From assembly GCF_900290235.1 (NCBI RefSeq), contig NZ_OLMK01000072.1:1-64000 (forward strand): DNA of 64,000 nucleotides, given 5' to 3'. The notes under the pieces were generated by a model. That model was not told the origin of the DNA. It saw only the letters and a program-made list of their open reading frames with translations, and ran no database searches. This document shows positions 46,442-56,270 of the stretch, one piece after another (the stretch's first letter is position 1; each line of letters begins with the position of its first letter). A program made the translations under genes and the position numbers. This stretch comes from Streptomyces sp. MA5143a. GTDB taxonomy: Bacteria; Actinomycetota; Actinomycetes; Streptomycetales; Streptomycetaceae.

Positions 46442-47465
46442 CCCCACGTCCTCGCACGCGAGCCGCTGGTCCGCCCTGAAGCGGTGGGACTCCGCCGTCG
46501 GCGCCCTCCTGATCGTCGTGCTCCTGCTGTCCTTCTCCACCGTCGACGGCTTCGGCAACGCGCTCAACCTGTCGTTCCTCATCGGCAACACCCTGCCGAT
46601 CGCGCTGATCGCCCTGCCGATGACCCTGCTCGTGGTGTCCGGTGAGATCGACCTGTCGGTCGCCTCCACGGCCGGCCTGTCCGGCGCGGTCATGGGCGCC
46701 CTGTGGAACCAGGGCATGACCATCGAGACGATCATCCCGATCTGCCTGGCCCTCGGTGTGGTCTGCGGACTGATCAACGGCCTGCTGGTCACCCGGCTCG
46801 GCCTGTCCTCCCTCGCCGTCACCATCGGCACCCTCGCCGCCTACCGGGGCGTCGCGCAGATCGTGCTCGGCTCCGACGCGGTCACCGACTTCCCCACGCA
46901 GTACCTGGACTTCGCGGCCGGCCGCATCGGCGACAGCTTCGTCCCCCAGGCCCTCATCCCGTTCCTGGTGCTGCTCGTCATCGCCGTGATCGCCCTGCAC
47001 GCCACCCCGTTCGGACGGTCCCTGTTCGCGATCGGCGCCAGCGAGGAGGCCGCGCGCTTCACCGGTATCCGCGTCAAGCGCCAGAAGCTGATCCTGTTCA
47101 CCGTCACCGGTCTGATGGCCTCCCTCACCGGCGTCTTCTGGGCCCTGCACTACGCCAGCGCCCGCTACGACAACGCCACCGGGCTCGAACTGTCCGTCAT
47201 CGCGGCCGTGCTGCTCGGCGGCATCGACTTCGACGGCGGCAAGGGCACCCTCGGCGGCGCGATCGCCGGAGTGTTCCTCCTCGGCACCCTCCAGAACGTG
47301 ATGAGCCTTGAGGACGTCTCCGCCCAGTCGCAGATCGTCGTCACCGGTGTCCTGCTCGTCCTCTCCGTGCTCGGCCCCCGGGTCGCACGCCAGATCTCCG
47401 TCGCGAGGGCCGGCCGCGGCGCGGCCCCAGCGCCGGTGCCCAAGGCGCCCACTCCAGCCCCCTGA
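46434..47465 (+). CDS. rhaQ: Rhamnose ABC transporter permease (second)
   Basis: 343 residues, again BPD_transp_2, with LLVVSGEIDLSVAST in place of NVDLSVGS and the coupling loop IGASEEAARFTGIRVKR. It forms the heterodimeric channel with the first permease. The C-terminus ends in a short Ala/Pro tail. The binding-protein gene begins 66 bases downstream. Confidence 0.87.
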   Translation: MADPTSSHASRWSALKRWDSAVGALLIVVLLLSFSTVDGFGNALNLSFLIGNTLPIALIALPMTLLVVSGEIDLSVASTAGLSGAVMGALWNQGMTIETIIPICLALGVVCGLINGLLVTRLGLSSLAVTIGTLAAYRGVAQIVLGSDAVTDFPTQYLDFAAGRIGDSFVPQALIPFLVLLVIAVIALHATPFGRSLFAIGASEEAARFTGIRVKRQKLILFTVTGLMASLTGVFWALHYASARYDNATGLELSVIAAVLLGGIDFDGGKGTLGGAIAGVFLLGTLQNVMSLEDVSAQSQIVVTGVLLVLSVLGPRVARQISVARAGRGAAPAPVPKAPTPAP

Positions 47466-47531
47466 CGGCTGGCCCCCACCGCCGATTCCTCACCGCACAC
47501 CCGCCCGTCCCTCCCTATCCAAGGAATCATC

Positions 47532-48614
47532 ATGCGCAAGGCAACCCTCCGTCGCTCCTGTGCGGCGCTCGCGGCCGTCACCTCGTTCGCCCTGGCGGCC
47601 ACCGCCTGCGGCGGCACCACCAAGGAGGACGTCAAGAAGGACACCGCCTCGGCGAGCGCGACCGGCAAGGCCGACCCGAACGCCGAACTGAAGAAGGGCC
47701 TGACGGTCGGCTTCCTGCCCAAGCAGGTCAACAACCCGTACTTCACCTCCGCCGACAAGGGCGGCGAGACGGCCCTCAAGGAGCTGGGCTCCAGCTACAA
47801 GGAGGTCGGCCCCTCCAGCGCCACCGACACCTCCGGCCAGGTGAACTACGTCAACACCCTCACCCAGCAGCAGGTCGACGCCATGGCCGTCTCCGCGCAG
47901 GACCCGGGCGCCCTGTGCACCGCCCTCAAGCAGGCCATGAGCAACGACATCAAGGTCGTCACCTACGACTCCGACACCAAGCCGGAGTGCCGCAACGCCT
48001 TCGTCTCGCAGGCCAGCGCCGAGGACCTGGGCCGCACCGAGGTCCAGCTGCTCGCCGAACAGATCGGCTACAAGGGCGAGATCGCGATCCTGTCGGCCGC
48101 GCAGACCGCGACCAACCAGAACACCTGGATCGAGTTCATGAAGGACGAGCTCAAGGACCCGAAGTACAAGAACATCAAGCTCGTCAAGGTCGCCTACGGC
48201 GACGACGACGCCCAGAAGTCCTTCCAGCAGACCCAGGGCCTGCTCCAGGAGTACCCGAAGCTGAAGGGGATCATCTCCCCGACCACGGTCGGCATCAAGG
48301 CCGCCGCCCAGTACCTGTCGGGCTCCAAGTACAAGGGCAAGGTCAAGCTGACCGGCCTCGGCACCCCCAACGACATGCGCAAGTACGTCAAGGACGGCAC
48401 CGTCGAGGGCTTCGAGCTGTGGGACCCGGCGAAGCTCGGCGAGCTGGCCGCCCGCACCGCCGTCGCGCTGGTCTCCGGCCAGATCACCGGCAAGGAGGGC
48501 GAGACCTTCACCGCCGGCGACATGGGCGAGTACACCATCGGCAAGGACGGTGTGATCAACCTCGGCAAGCCCACCGTCTTCACCAAGGAGAACATCGACA
48601 AGTTCGACTTCTGA
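47532..48614 (+). CDS. rhaS: Rhamnose-binding lipoprotein
   Basis: 360 residues. A signal peptide with lipobox-like TAC (Cys about 27) and a short linker lead into a Peripla_BP_4 domain (about 53-345) starting LTVGFLPKQVNNPYF. The stretch AVSAQDPGALCTALKQAM is a typical sugar-binding strand and loop. It would be anchored to the outer face of the membrane and deliver rhamnose to the two permeases. It is followed 51 bases later by the mutarotase gene. Confidence 0.87.
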   Translation: MRKATLRRSCAALAAVTSFALAATACGGTTKEDVKKDTASASATGKADPNAELKKGLTVGFLPKQVNNPYFTSADKGGETALKELGSSYKEVGPSSATDTSGQVNYVNTLTQQQVDAMAVSAQDPGALCTALKQAMSNDIKVVTYDSDTKPECRNAFVSQASAEDLGRTEVQLLAEQIGYKGEIAILSAAQTATNQNTWIEFMKDELKDPKYKNIKLVKVAYGDDDAQKSFQQTQGLLQEYPKLKGIISPTTVGIKAAAQYLSGSKYKGKVKLTGLGTPNDMRKYVKDGTVEGFELWDPAKLGELAARTAVALVSGQITGKEGETFTAGDMGEYTIGKDGVINLGKPTVFTKENIDKFDF

Positions 48615-48665
48615 TCCCAGAAGCCGAGTCGACGCCACCCCCCTCACCCCCAGGAGCGGTAACTC

Positions 48666-48986
48666 ATGCAGCGCGTCTGCTTTCTGCTCAAGGTCCGCCA
48701 GGACCGGATCGACGAGTACCGCGAGCGGCACGCCGCCGTGTGGCCGGAGATGCTCGAAGCGCTCTCGGCCACCGGCTGGCACAACTACTCCCTCTTCCTG
48801 CGCGACGACGGCCTCCTCGTCGGCTACCTGGAGACCGAGGACTTCCAGGCCGCCCTCGCCGGCATGGAGGCCACCGAGGTCAACGCCCGCTGGCAGAACG
48901 AGATGGGACCCTTCTTCGAGTCCCTCGACGGCGCCCGCCCCGACGAGGCCATGAAGCCCCTCACCGAGGTGTTCCACCTGGCCTGA
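48666..48986 (+). CDS. rhaM: L-rhamnose mutarotase
   Basis: 106 residues, the normal RhaM/RhaU size. VCFLLKVRQDRIDEYRERHAAVWP contains the active-site His, and GWHNYSLFLRDDGLLVGY with the last FESLDG region completes the ferredoxin-like fold. It interconverts the alpha and beta anomers so that RhaI gets its preferred form. CAGGAGCGG precedes ATG 48666. Confidence 0.92.
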   Translation: MQRVCFLLKVRQDRIDEYRERHAAVWPEMLEALSATGWHNYSLFLRDDGLLVGYLETEDFQAALAGMEATEVNARWQNEMGPFFESLDGARPDEAMKPLTEVFHLA

Positions 48987-49042
48987 GCCGCCGGCTGGCC
49001 CCGTCCCCCCTTCCCATGTCGCACGACAACGGAGTCCCCGAG

Positions 49043-50467
49043 ATGAAGAGACGTACCGTGCTCGGTGCCGCCCTCGCAGGCGCCGTGGTGAGCCCCGCCC
49101 TCGGTGCCGCCACCGCCCGCGCCGCCGACCCGGGCCCCTCGGTCAGCCAGACCGGCACCACCCTGCTGGACAGCCAGGCCATCTACTTCGTCTCGTACGA
49201 CGGGCTGGTCAACAACAACGCGTTCCAGAAGAACGGCCTGCTGACCTACAAGGGCCACCAGTACGCCGTCTGGTACACCGCCGACCGCAACGCCGTCGTC
49301 GGCCGCCGCGCCGTCGGCTCCGGCACCTGGTCCACCGTCAAGGTCGGCCACACCCTGCGCTACAACGACTCCCACAACGTCATCTCCATGGGCGTCTCCA
49401 AGGTCGACGGCCGCCTCCACCTCAACATGGACTCCCACAGCGACGGCTTCACCTACGTCAAGTCCGTCGCCGGCCTCATGGACAACCCGGCCGGCCTGAG
49501 CTGGACCACGAGCCGCTTCGGCGCTCCCCAGTCCACCCTCGACGGGCTCGCCCTCACCTCGCAGTTCACCTACCCGCAGTTCCTCTCGACGCCCGACGGC
49601 AAGCTCCAACTCAGCTACCGCGTCGGCATCTCCGGCAACGGCCGCAACGCGCTCGCCGAGTACGACGGCACGTCCTGGACCAACCTCGGCGAGTGGAGCA
49701 GCTCCACCGGCACCTACACCAGCGAGCACGGCTCCTCCACCGCCCGCAACATGTACCTGCACGGCATCGACTACGACCGGAACGGCCGGCTGCACTCCTT
49801 CTTCACCTGGCGCGAGCAGAACGGCGCCGTGATGTGCAACGGCGGCGGCATCACCAACCACGACACCGGCTACGTCTACTCCGACGACCGCGGCCGCACC
49901 TGGCGCAGCAACGCGGGCACCGTCGTCGGCACCACCGGCGGCTCCGACAAGGTCGCCGTCACCGACTCCGGGCTCGTCGTCGACCCGCTCAACCCGGACC
50001 ACTCGCTGATGAACCAGGAGAGCCAGTTCACGGACTCCGCCGGCCGCCCGCACGCGATCATCAGCTACGTCCCCGGCCGCTTCGGCCAGTGCACGACGAA
50101 CTATGTCGCCGACCGTACCGCGGGCGGCCGCGCCTTCCACGTCCGTAGGAACGCCTCGGGCTCCTGGCAGAAGACCGAGATTCCCGTCGCCCTCGGCTCC
50201 AGCCAGCGCACCAAGCTCGCCCTCGACACGTACGACAACGCGTACGCGATCCTGCCCTTCGGCCGGATATGGGGGGCGTCCGCCGCCTCCGGATACACCG
50301 ACTGGAAGTCCCTGTTCGACCCCAGCGCCCTCAACGCCTTCGGTGAGGTCGTCATCGACGAGACCCGGATCGCACAGGACAACGTCCTGTCCGTGATGTA
50401 CCAGGTGAAGTCCAGCGGAACCACGCCGTCGGCGCTCCGCGTCATCGACTTCGCCCTCCCCGCCTGA
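49043..50467 (+). CDS. Secreted BNR_4 beta-propeller protein, candidate rhamnose-releasing lyase (PL42-like)
   Basis: 474 residues. The N-terminus MKRRTVLGAALAGAVVS is a Tat signal cleaved near ARA. The rest is a BNR_4 type seven-bladed propeller: NSHNVISMGVSKVDGRLHLN-like segments with DSHSDG, YPQFLSTPDGKLQLSYR and SDDRGRTWRSN are seen. BNR_4 proteins include L-rhamnose-alpha-1,4-D-glucuronate lyase (FoRham1, PL42), which removes terminal rhamnose from gum arabic. Its place between mutarotase and the LacI gene fits. The enzymatic call is inference by family and context. ATG 49043 has GGAG eight bases upstream. Confidence 0.7.
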   Translation: MKRRTVLGAALAGAVVSPALGAATARAADPGPSVSQTGTTLLDSQAIYFVSYDGLVNNNAFQKNGLLTYKGHQYAVWYTADRNAVVGRRAVGSGTWSTVKVGHTLRYNDSHNVISMGVSKVDGRLHLNMDSHSDGFTYVKSVAGLMDNPAGLSWTTSRFGAPQSTLDGLALTSQFTYPQFLSTPDGKLQLSYRVGISGNGRNALAEYDGTSWTNLGEWSSSTGTYTSEHGSSTARNMYLHGIDYDRNGRLHSFFTWREQNGAVMCNGGGITNHDTGYVYSDDRGRTWRSNAGTVVGTTGGSDKVAVTDSGLVVDPLNPDHSLMNQESQFTDSAGRPHAIISYVPGRFGQCTTNYVADRTAGGRAFHVRRNASGSWQKTEIPVALGSSQRTKLALDTYDNAYAILPFGRIWGASAASGYTDWKSLFDPSALNAFGEVVIDETRIAQDNVLSVMYQVKSSGTTPSALRVIDFALPA

Positions 50468-50577
50468 TTCCCGTACGACGGGACGTTCCCGCGCCCGACG
50501 CGCCCATTCCTGTGGTGGCCCGAAGGTAATGTGAACGTATGCCCGCCGCTCCGCACCTTCCTGGAGGTCCCCACCCC

Positions 50578-51603
50578 ATGGCCCAGTCGGTGGGTATCAA
50601 GGACGTCGCCGCTGCCGCCGGAGTCTCCGTCGGCACGGTGTCGAACGTCATCAACCGGCCGGATTCGGTGGCCTCCGGGACCCGGGCCCGCGTGCTCGCC
50701 GCGATCGACCGCCTCGGCTACGTCCGCAGCGAGTCGGCGCGCCAACTGCGGGCCGGGCGGAGCCGGATCATGGGACTGCTCGTGCTCGACATGGGCAACC
50801 CCTTCTTCGTCGACGTCGCGCGCGGTGCCGAGCGGGCCGCGCGCGACGCCGGGCTCGGCGTGATGGTCTGCAACAGCGCGCAGAGCGCCGGCGAGGAGTC
50901 CGAGTACCTGTCGCTCTTCGCCGAGCAGCGCGTCCGGGGCGTCCTGTTGACGCCCGCCGACGCGACCGGACGCAACATCGAGGCGTTCCGCCGCCATGGC
51001 ATCCCCTTCGTCCTCGTCGACCGTGTCGCCGAGGGCACCACCGAGTGCTCGGTCTCCGTCGACGACGTCGCCGGCGGCGCGCTCGCCGTACGGCACCTGG
51101 TGGACGCCGGCCACCGCTCCATTGCCTACGTCAGCGGCCCCTCGGGCCTCAACCAGGTCCGTGACCGCCGCACCGGCGCCCTGAAGGCGCTGGAGGAGGC
51201 GGGCCTCGGCCCGGACTCCCTGCGGGAACTGCCCACCGAGCGCCTAGACGTGGCCGCGGGCCGGGACGCGGGCGCCCGTCTCCTCGGCCTGGCCGACCGC
51301 CCGACCGCCGTGTTCTGCGCCAACGACCTGCTCGCCCTCGGCGTCCTCCAGGCCATGTACGCGGCCGGTGTTGGCGTCCCCGACGACCTCGCCATCGTCG
51401 GCTACGACGACATCGAGTTCGCCGCCGCGGCCGCCGTCCCCCTCACCTCCGTGCGCCAGCCCGCCGTCACCATGGGCGCCCTCGCCGCCGCACTGCTCCT
51501 GGAGGAGACCGAGGCCGACACCGCGCCGACCGCGCACGAACACCGTCGGGTCGTCCTCCAGCCGGAGCTGGTGGTGCGCCGCTCCAGCCTCTCGGCGCGC
51601 TGA
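50578..51603 (+). CDS. LacI-family regulator, probable rhamnose repressor
   Basis: 341 residues. The helix-turn-helix GIKDVAAAAGVSVGTVSNVINRP is followed by the hinge LGYVRSESARQLRAG and a Peripla_BP_3 sugar domain (about 65-335). It closes the rhamnose transporter gene row and is the obvious binder of the TGAAAC-N2-TTCA operators at 43658 and 43824. ATG 50578 follows GGAGG by 10 bases; an in-frame ATG at 50539 with weak AAGG is possible and could be used as a leaderless start. Confidence 0.87.
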   Translation: MAQSVGIKDVAAAAGVSVGTVSNVINRPDSVASGTRARVLAAIDRLGYVRSESARQLRAGRSRIMGLLVLDMGNPFFVDVARGAERAARDAGLGVMVCNSAQSAGEESEYLSLFAEQRVRGVLLTPADATGRNIEAFRRHGIPFVLVDRVAEGTTECSVSVDDVAGGALAVRHLVDAGHRSIAYVSGPSGLNQVRDRRTGALKALEEAGLGPDSLRELPTERLDVAAGRDAGARLLGLADRPTAVFCANDLLALGVLQAMYAAGVGVPDDLAIVGYDDIEFAAAAAVPLTSVRQPAVTMGALAAALLLEETEADTAPTAHEHRRVVLQPELVVRRSSLSAR

Positions 51604-51705
51604 CCGGCCGTTCAGCGGGATCTTCTTGATCCACCGGCTCGGCGGGGCGGAGAATCTGTGCTGGACTGGATCACCGTCCGGTATCCGTCCGCCCAAGGAG
51701 CCCCG

Positions 51706-53007
51706 TTGTCCGTCAGCTACCGGCAGCCCGGTGTCGTCCTCACCGACCGCCGCTTCAGCGTCCCCCTCGACCACCACGACCCGGCGGGGGAGCGGATCGA
51801 GCTGTACGGGCGTGAGGTCGTCGCGGGCGACAAGGCCGGCCAGGACCTGCCCTGGCTGCTCTATCTCCAGGGCGGCCCCGGCTTCGGCGCCAACCGCTTC
51901 GTCGGCCGCCAGGCGTGGCTCGACCGGGCACTGAGGGAGTACCGGGTCCTGCTCCTCGACCAGCGCGGCACCGGCGCCTCCACCCCGGCCAACCGCCAGA
52001 CGCTCCCGCTGCGCGGCGGCCCCGCCGAGCAGGCCGACTACCTCGCCCGCTTCCGCGCCGACTCCATCGTCCGCGACTGCGAGGCCATCCGCCGCGAGGT
52101 GACCGGCGGCGCCCCCTGGACCGTCCTCGGCCAGAGCTTCGGCGGCTTCTGCGCGGTCACCTATCTGTCCTACGCCCCCGAGGGGCTGAGCAGCGCCCTC
52201 ATCACCGGCGGACTGCCCTCCCTCGACGCGACCGCCGACGACGTGTACCACGCCGCCTACCCGCGCATCGAACGCAAGGTCGCCGCCCACTACGCCCGCT
52301 ACCCACAGGACGTCGAGCGGGCCCGCCGGATCGCCGAGCACCTCCTCCAGCACGAGGTGGTGCTGCCGAACGGCTACCGGTTCACCGTCGAGGCGTTCCA
52401 GTCGCTCGGCATCATGCTCGGCCGCTCCGACGGCAGCCACCGGCTGCACTTCCTGCTGGAGGACGCCTTCGTGCGCACCCCGCAGGGCCTCGCCCTCGCC
52501 GACGCCTTCCAGGAGGAGGTCCAGGGACTGCTGTCGTACGCCGGCCACCCGCTGTACGCGCTCCTCCACGAGGCGATCTACGGCCAGGACCCGGGCCCCA
52601 CCGACTGGGCCGCCGAGCGGGTGCGGGCTCGGTTCCCGCAGTTCGACGCCGCCAAGACCCTCACCGGTGACGGCCCGCTGCTGTTCACGGGTGAGTCCGT
52701 GCACCCCTGGATGTTCGACAACGACCCCGCCCTGCGCCCCCTGCGCGAGACGGCCGAGGACCTGGCGCGGGAGCGGGGCTGGGCACCTCTGTACGACCCG
52801 GACCGGCTCGCCGTCAACGAGGTGCCGGTCGCCGCCGCGGTCTACCACGACGACATGTACGTCGACACGGCCCACTCGCTCCGGACGGCCCGGGCCGTCC
52901 GGGGTCTGCGTACCTGGGTCACCGACGAGTTCGAACACGACGGCGTACGGGCCGGTGGGCCGCGGGTCCTGGACCGGCTGCTGGCGCTGGCCCGCGACGA
53001 GGAGTGA
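51706..53007 (+). CDS. Proline iminopeptidase-like alpha/beta hydrolase (S33)
   Basis: 433 residues. YLQGGPGFGANRF is the oxyanion HGGP-type loop, LLLDQRGTG follows, and the nucleophile elbow is VLGQSFGGFC. The late YHDDMYVD/EFEHDG stretch supplies the Asp and His. S33 peptidases release N-terminal proline from peptides. The TTG at 51706 is chosen because AAGGAG lies five bases before it and the family begins with a SVSYRQPGVVLTD-type stretch; GTG 51658 is in frame but poorly supported. The PIG-L gene follows by two bases. Confidence 0.82.
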   Translation: MSVSYRQPGVVLTDRRFSVPLDHHDPAGERIELYGREVVAGDKAGQDLPWLLYLQGGPGFGANRFVGRQAWLDRALREYRVLLLDQRGTGASTPANRQTLPLRGGPAEQADYLARFRADSIVRDCEAIRREVTGGAPWTVLGQSFGGFCAVTYLSYAPEGLSSALITGGLPSLDATADDVYHAAYPRIERKVAAHYARYPQDVERARRIAEHLLQHEVVLPNGYRFTVEAFQSLGIMLGRSDGSHRLHFLLEDAFVRTPQGLALADAFQEEVQGLLSYAGHPLYALLHEAIYGQDPGPTDWAAERVRARFPQFDAAKTLTGDGPLLFTGESVHPWMFDNDPALRPLRETAEDLARERGWAPLYDPDRLAVNEVPVAAAVYHDDMYVDTAHSLRTARAVRGLRTWVTDEFEHDGVRAGGPRVLDRLLALARDEE

Positions 53008-53009
53008 CG

Positions 53010-53753
53010 ATGACCGACGCACCGACCGACCGGCTCCTGCCCCTGCCCGACGACTGGCGGCGGGCCCTCGCCGTGGTGGCCCACCCGGACGACCTCGAGT
53101 ACGGCTGCGCGGCGGCGGTCGCCGCCTGGACCGACGCCGGACGCGAGGTGGCGTACGTCCTGGCCACCCGCGGCGAGGCCGGCATCGACACCCTGGACCC
53201 CGCGAGCTGCGGCCCGCTGCGCGAGCGGGAGCAGCGAGCCAGTGCGGCCGTCGTGGGCGTCTCGGTGGTGGAGTTCCTCGACCACCGGGACGGTGTCATC
53301 GAGTACGGCACCGCCCTGCGCCGGGACATCGCCGCCGCGATCCGCAGACACCGCCCCGAACTGGTGATCACCATGAACCACCGTGACACCTGGGGCGGCA
53401 CCGTCTGGAACACCCCCGACCATGTCGCGGTGGGCCGCGCCACCCTGGACGCCGCAGGCGACGCCGGGAACCGCTGGATCTTCCCCGACCTCGTCGAGCA
53501 GGGCCTGGAGCCGTGGGACGGCGTCCGCTGGGTGGCCGTCGCCGGCTCCCCGCACCCCACCCATGCCGTCGACGCGACGGCCGGCCTCGACCGCGCCGTC
53601 GCCTCCCTCCTCGAACACCGCGCCTACCTGGAGACGTTGACCGACCAGGACCCCGAGACCTACGCCCGCGACTTCCTCACCGGCCACGCCCGGGCGGCGG
53701 GTGAACGCTTCGGCGGGACCCCGGCCGTGGCCTTCGAGGTGTTCCCCCGCTGA
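53010..53753 (+). CDS. PIG-L family deacetylase
   Basis: 247 residues. The zinc motif AVVAHPDDLEYG near the start is the LmbE/PIG-L signature, with NHRDTWGG and the later SPHPTHAVD giving the other metal and catalytic residues. Members remove acetyl from N-acetylglucosamine-type groups (for example MshB-like reactions in mycothiol synthesis). No mycothiol gene is near, so the substrate is open. GAGGAG precedes ATG 53010 and the gene is tightly linked to the peptidase. Confidence 0.82.
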   Translation: MTDAPTDRLLPLPDDWRRALAVVAHPDDLEYGCAAAVAAWTDAGREVAYVLATRGEAGIDTLDPASCGPLREREQRASAAVVGVSVVEFLDHRDGVIEYGTALRRDIAAAIRRHRPELVITMNHRDTWGGTVWNTPDHVAVGRATLDAAGDAGNRWIFPDLVEQGLEPWDGVRWVAVAGSPHPTHAVDATAGLDRAVASLLEHRAYLETLTDQDPETYARDFLTGHARAAGERFGGTPAVAFEVFPR

Positions 53754-53797
53754 AACGACGTGCCCGGCCCCGGTCCGTCGTCGTTAGGGTGAGTCGT

Positions 53798-54709
53798 ATG
53801 GAACGACCATCCGGTGATGTGCTCAACCCGAAGGCCCCGCGCGACCCGCAGAACACGCACGTCCCGCAGAACACGCAGGACCCGCACACCGGGCAGGACC
53901 CGCCCGCCCCGCAGGACCTGCGGGGCGACTGCGGCAACTGCTTCGGGCTGTGCTGTGTGGCGCTGCCCTTCGCCGCCTCGGCGGACTTCGCCGTCGACAA
54001 GGCCGCGGGCAAGCCCTGCGGGAACCTCCGGGACGACTTCCGGTGCGGTATCCACACACGGCTGCGTGATGAGGGGTTCACCGGCTGCACCGTCTACGAC
54101 TGCTTCGGTGCCGGACAGAAGGTCTCCCAGGTCACCTTCGGCGGCCGGGACTGGCGCTCGGGCGGCCGTGAGCACGCCCGGCGGATGTTCGACGTGTTCC
54201 CGGTCGTACGGCAGCTGCACGAACTCCTCTGGTATCTGACCGAGGCCTTGACACTGCCCGCCGCCCGCCCGGCGCACGCGGAGGTCCGCCGGGCCCTCGA
54301 CGAGACCGAGCGGCTGACCCGGCGCACCGCCGGGGAACTGGCGGAGCTGGATGTCGCCGCGCACCGGCAGCGGGTCAACGAGGTGCTGCTGAAGGTCAGC
54401 GACCTCATGCGGGCGGGCGCGGGACGCGCGAAGAACCGCAGGGGAGCCGACCTGATGGGCGCGCGACTCAAGGGCGCCGACCTCCGGAAGGCCAATCTGC
54501 GCGGCGCCTATCTGATAGCCGCCGATCTGACCGGCGCCGATCTGCGGGGCGCCGACCTGATCGGTGCGGACCTGCGCGACACGGACCTCACCGACGCCGA
54601 CCTGACCGGCGCCTTCTTCCTCACCCAGCCGCAGGTCAACGCGGCCCGGGGCAGCGCCGGCACCCGGCTCCCGGCGTCAGTCACCCGCCCCGGTCACTGG
54701 GCAGCGTGA
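53798..54709 (+). CDS. Pentapeptide-repeat protein with Cys-rich N-terminal domain
   Basis: 303 residues in three parts. A low-complexity Pro/Gln/Asn start (about 10-38) is followed by a cysteine-rich piece (CGNCFGLCC, PCGNL, RCGIHTRL, GCTVYDCFG), likely a metal- or cluster-binding domain. A helical linker then leads to about ten A(D/N)LXX pentapeptides near 215-275. Pentapeptide repeats form a right-handed beta helix; the function here is unknown. The gene is convergent with the P450 gene and the two frames overlap by 33 bases. Confidence 0.78.
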   Translation: MERPSGDVLNPKAPRDPQNTHVPQNTQDPHTGQDPPAPQDLRGDCGNCFGLCCVALPFAASADFAVDKAAGKPCGNLRDDFRCGIHTRLRDEGFTGCTVYDCFGAGQKVSQVTFGGRDWRSGGREHARRMFDVFPVVRQLHELLWYLTEALTLPAARPAHAEVRRALDETERLTRRTAGELAELDVAAHRQRVNEVLLKVSDLMRAGAGRAKNRRGADLMGARLKGADLRKANLRGAYLIAADLTGADLRGADLIGADLRDTDLTDADLTGAFFLTQPQVNAARGSAGTRLPASVTRPGHWAA

Positions 54710-56233
54710 CGGGGACACGCGCGCCCGCGCGCCCTCGACCGCGCCTTCGGCGCCGGCGCCCGGCACGGTGTCCACGGCCTCGGGCCGGTACCCCGGGCGC
54801 CGCTCCAGGCGCAGCCGCAGCCCCTCCGGCATCAGCGTCAGCCGCTCGGTGACCGTCAGCCGGTACGCCGGGTCCGGCCGCAGCTCGTAACGGCGCAGCA
54901 GCAGCCCCAGCACCAGCGTGGCCTCGTGCAGCGCGAACTGGCGGCCGATGCAGGCCCGTGCCCCCGTGCCGAACGGCTTGTAGGTGTGCGGGGGCCGCGC
55001 GCGGACGGCCGCCGCGTCGAAGCGGTCCGGGTCGAACCTCTCGGCGTCGGCGCCCCACACCTCCGGATCCCGGTGCAGCATCGTCGTCAGCACCAGCGCC
55101 CAGCCGCCCCGCCGCACCGGATGGGCACCGCCGAGCACGGTGTCCTCCAGGGCCTCCCGCGAGTAGGCGGGCGCCGTCGGCCACAGCCGCAGCGTCTCGT
55201 CGAGCACCCGGCGTACGTAGCGCAGCTTGGCGACCTGGTCGTAGCCGGGCCGGGTCGTGTCACCCCACACCCGGTCCACCTCGGCGCGGGCGCGCGCGGC
55301 GAGTTCGGGGCGCAGGGCGAGATAGTGCAGGGCGAACGACAGGGCGCCCGAGGTGGTCTCGTGCCCGGCGATCAGAAAGGTGAGGACCTGGCGGCGCACG
55401 TTCGTGGCGGACAGCCGCTCCCCGGTCTCCGGACGCGCTGTCTCCAGCATCCGGTCGAGCAGGTCCCCGGCGCCCCCGCCCCCGGACGACCGGCGTGCGC
55501 GCACCACCGCGTCCACCGTGTCGTTCAGGAAGGCCATGTCCACCGCGTTCTGCCGGGAGGCGGCCCGCAGCAGCAGCGGCGCCAGCGGATCGGGGACGAC
55601 ATTGCGGCGCTGGGCGTGGGCGAGGACGCCGACCATCGCGGAGACGAAGGGGTGCGGACGGTCCCGCTCGAAGGAGCCGAAGTCATGGCCGAAGCCGGTC
55701 CTGGCGATCGTCTCCAGGGTCAGCTTGGTCATGTCGCCGGGCACGTCCACGGGCCGCCCGGCCGCACCCGCCCGGTCCCAGTGGTCCATCAGCCGTTCGG
55801 TGACGTCGAGCATCAGCGGGTGGTACCCGGCCATGGCCTCCCTGCTGAAGCCCGGCGCCAGGACGTCGTGGGCGAGCTGCCAGTTGGGCTCGTCGTTGTA
55901 CGCCGTGAACAGCCCGTCCCCGGCGACCGGCCGCAGATTGGCGACCCCCAGCCCCACGTGCTTGGCGAACCGCGACTCGTCCGCCATGTCGGCCGCCAGA
56001 GCCGCGCCGCCCACGAAGACGATCTCCTTGCCGAACGCCTTCCGCCGGAAGATCGGCCCGAGCCGTCGGCCGAGCCGCATGGAGTCCTGAATCGGGGTCC
56101 GGGGGTGGGAGCCGAGGGCGTCGCCGATGAGGGGCAGCCGGTGCGGCGGATGCGGTATCCGGTGCAGCTCGGGCCAGCCCAGCTCCGCGCTGCGGAAACC
56201 CCTGGAGGCCGTCGTCCCCGTCGTCGCCGTCAT
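54677..56233 (-). CDS. Stand-alone CYP102-like cytochrome P450
   Basis: 518 residues. FLIAGHETTSGALSFALH is the I-helix, ETLRLWPTAPAYSR the K-helix, and FGTGARACIGRQFALHEA holds the heme ligand Cys428. This heme loop and the FAKHVGLG...DGLFTAYNDEPNW region are those of CYP102 (P450 BM3) heme domains, but no FMN/FAD reductase follows. It must use separate electron donors or another partner. The C-terminal 40 residues are a Gly/Ala/Arg tail ending CPVTGAGD. Divergent TetR gene with two similar operators between them. Confidence 0.87.
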   Translation of the reverse strand: MTATTGTTASRGFRSAELGWPELHRIPHPPHRLPLIGDALGSHPRTPIQDSMRLGRRLGPIFRRKAFGKEIVFVGGAALAADMADESRFAKHVGLGVANLRPVAGDGLFTAYNDEPNWQLAHDVLAPGFSREAMAGYHPLMLDVTERLMDHWDRAGAAGRPVDVPGDMTKLTLETIARTGFGHDFGSFERDRPHPFVSAMVGVLAHAQRRNVVPDPLAPLLLRAASRQNAVDMAFLNDTVDAVVRARRSSGGGGAGDLLDRMLETARPETGERLSATNVRRQVLTFLIAGHETTSGALSFALHYLALRPELAARARAEVDRVWGDTTRPGYDQVAKLRYVRRVLDETLRLWPTAPAYSREALEDTVLGGAHPVRRGGWALVLTTMLHRDPEVWGADAERFDPDRFDAAAVRARPPHTYKPFGTGARACIGRQFALHEATLVLGLLLRRYELRPDPAYRLTVTERLTLMPEGLRLRLERRPGYRPEAVDTVPGAGAEGAVEGARARVSPSRCPVTGAGD

Positions 56234-56270
56234 GGCACCGTCTCCCTTGTGCGCAGGCCCGTAGACTCTG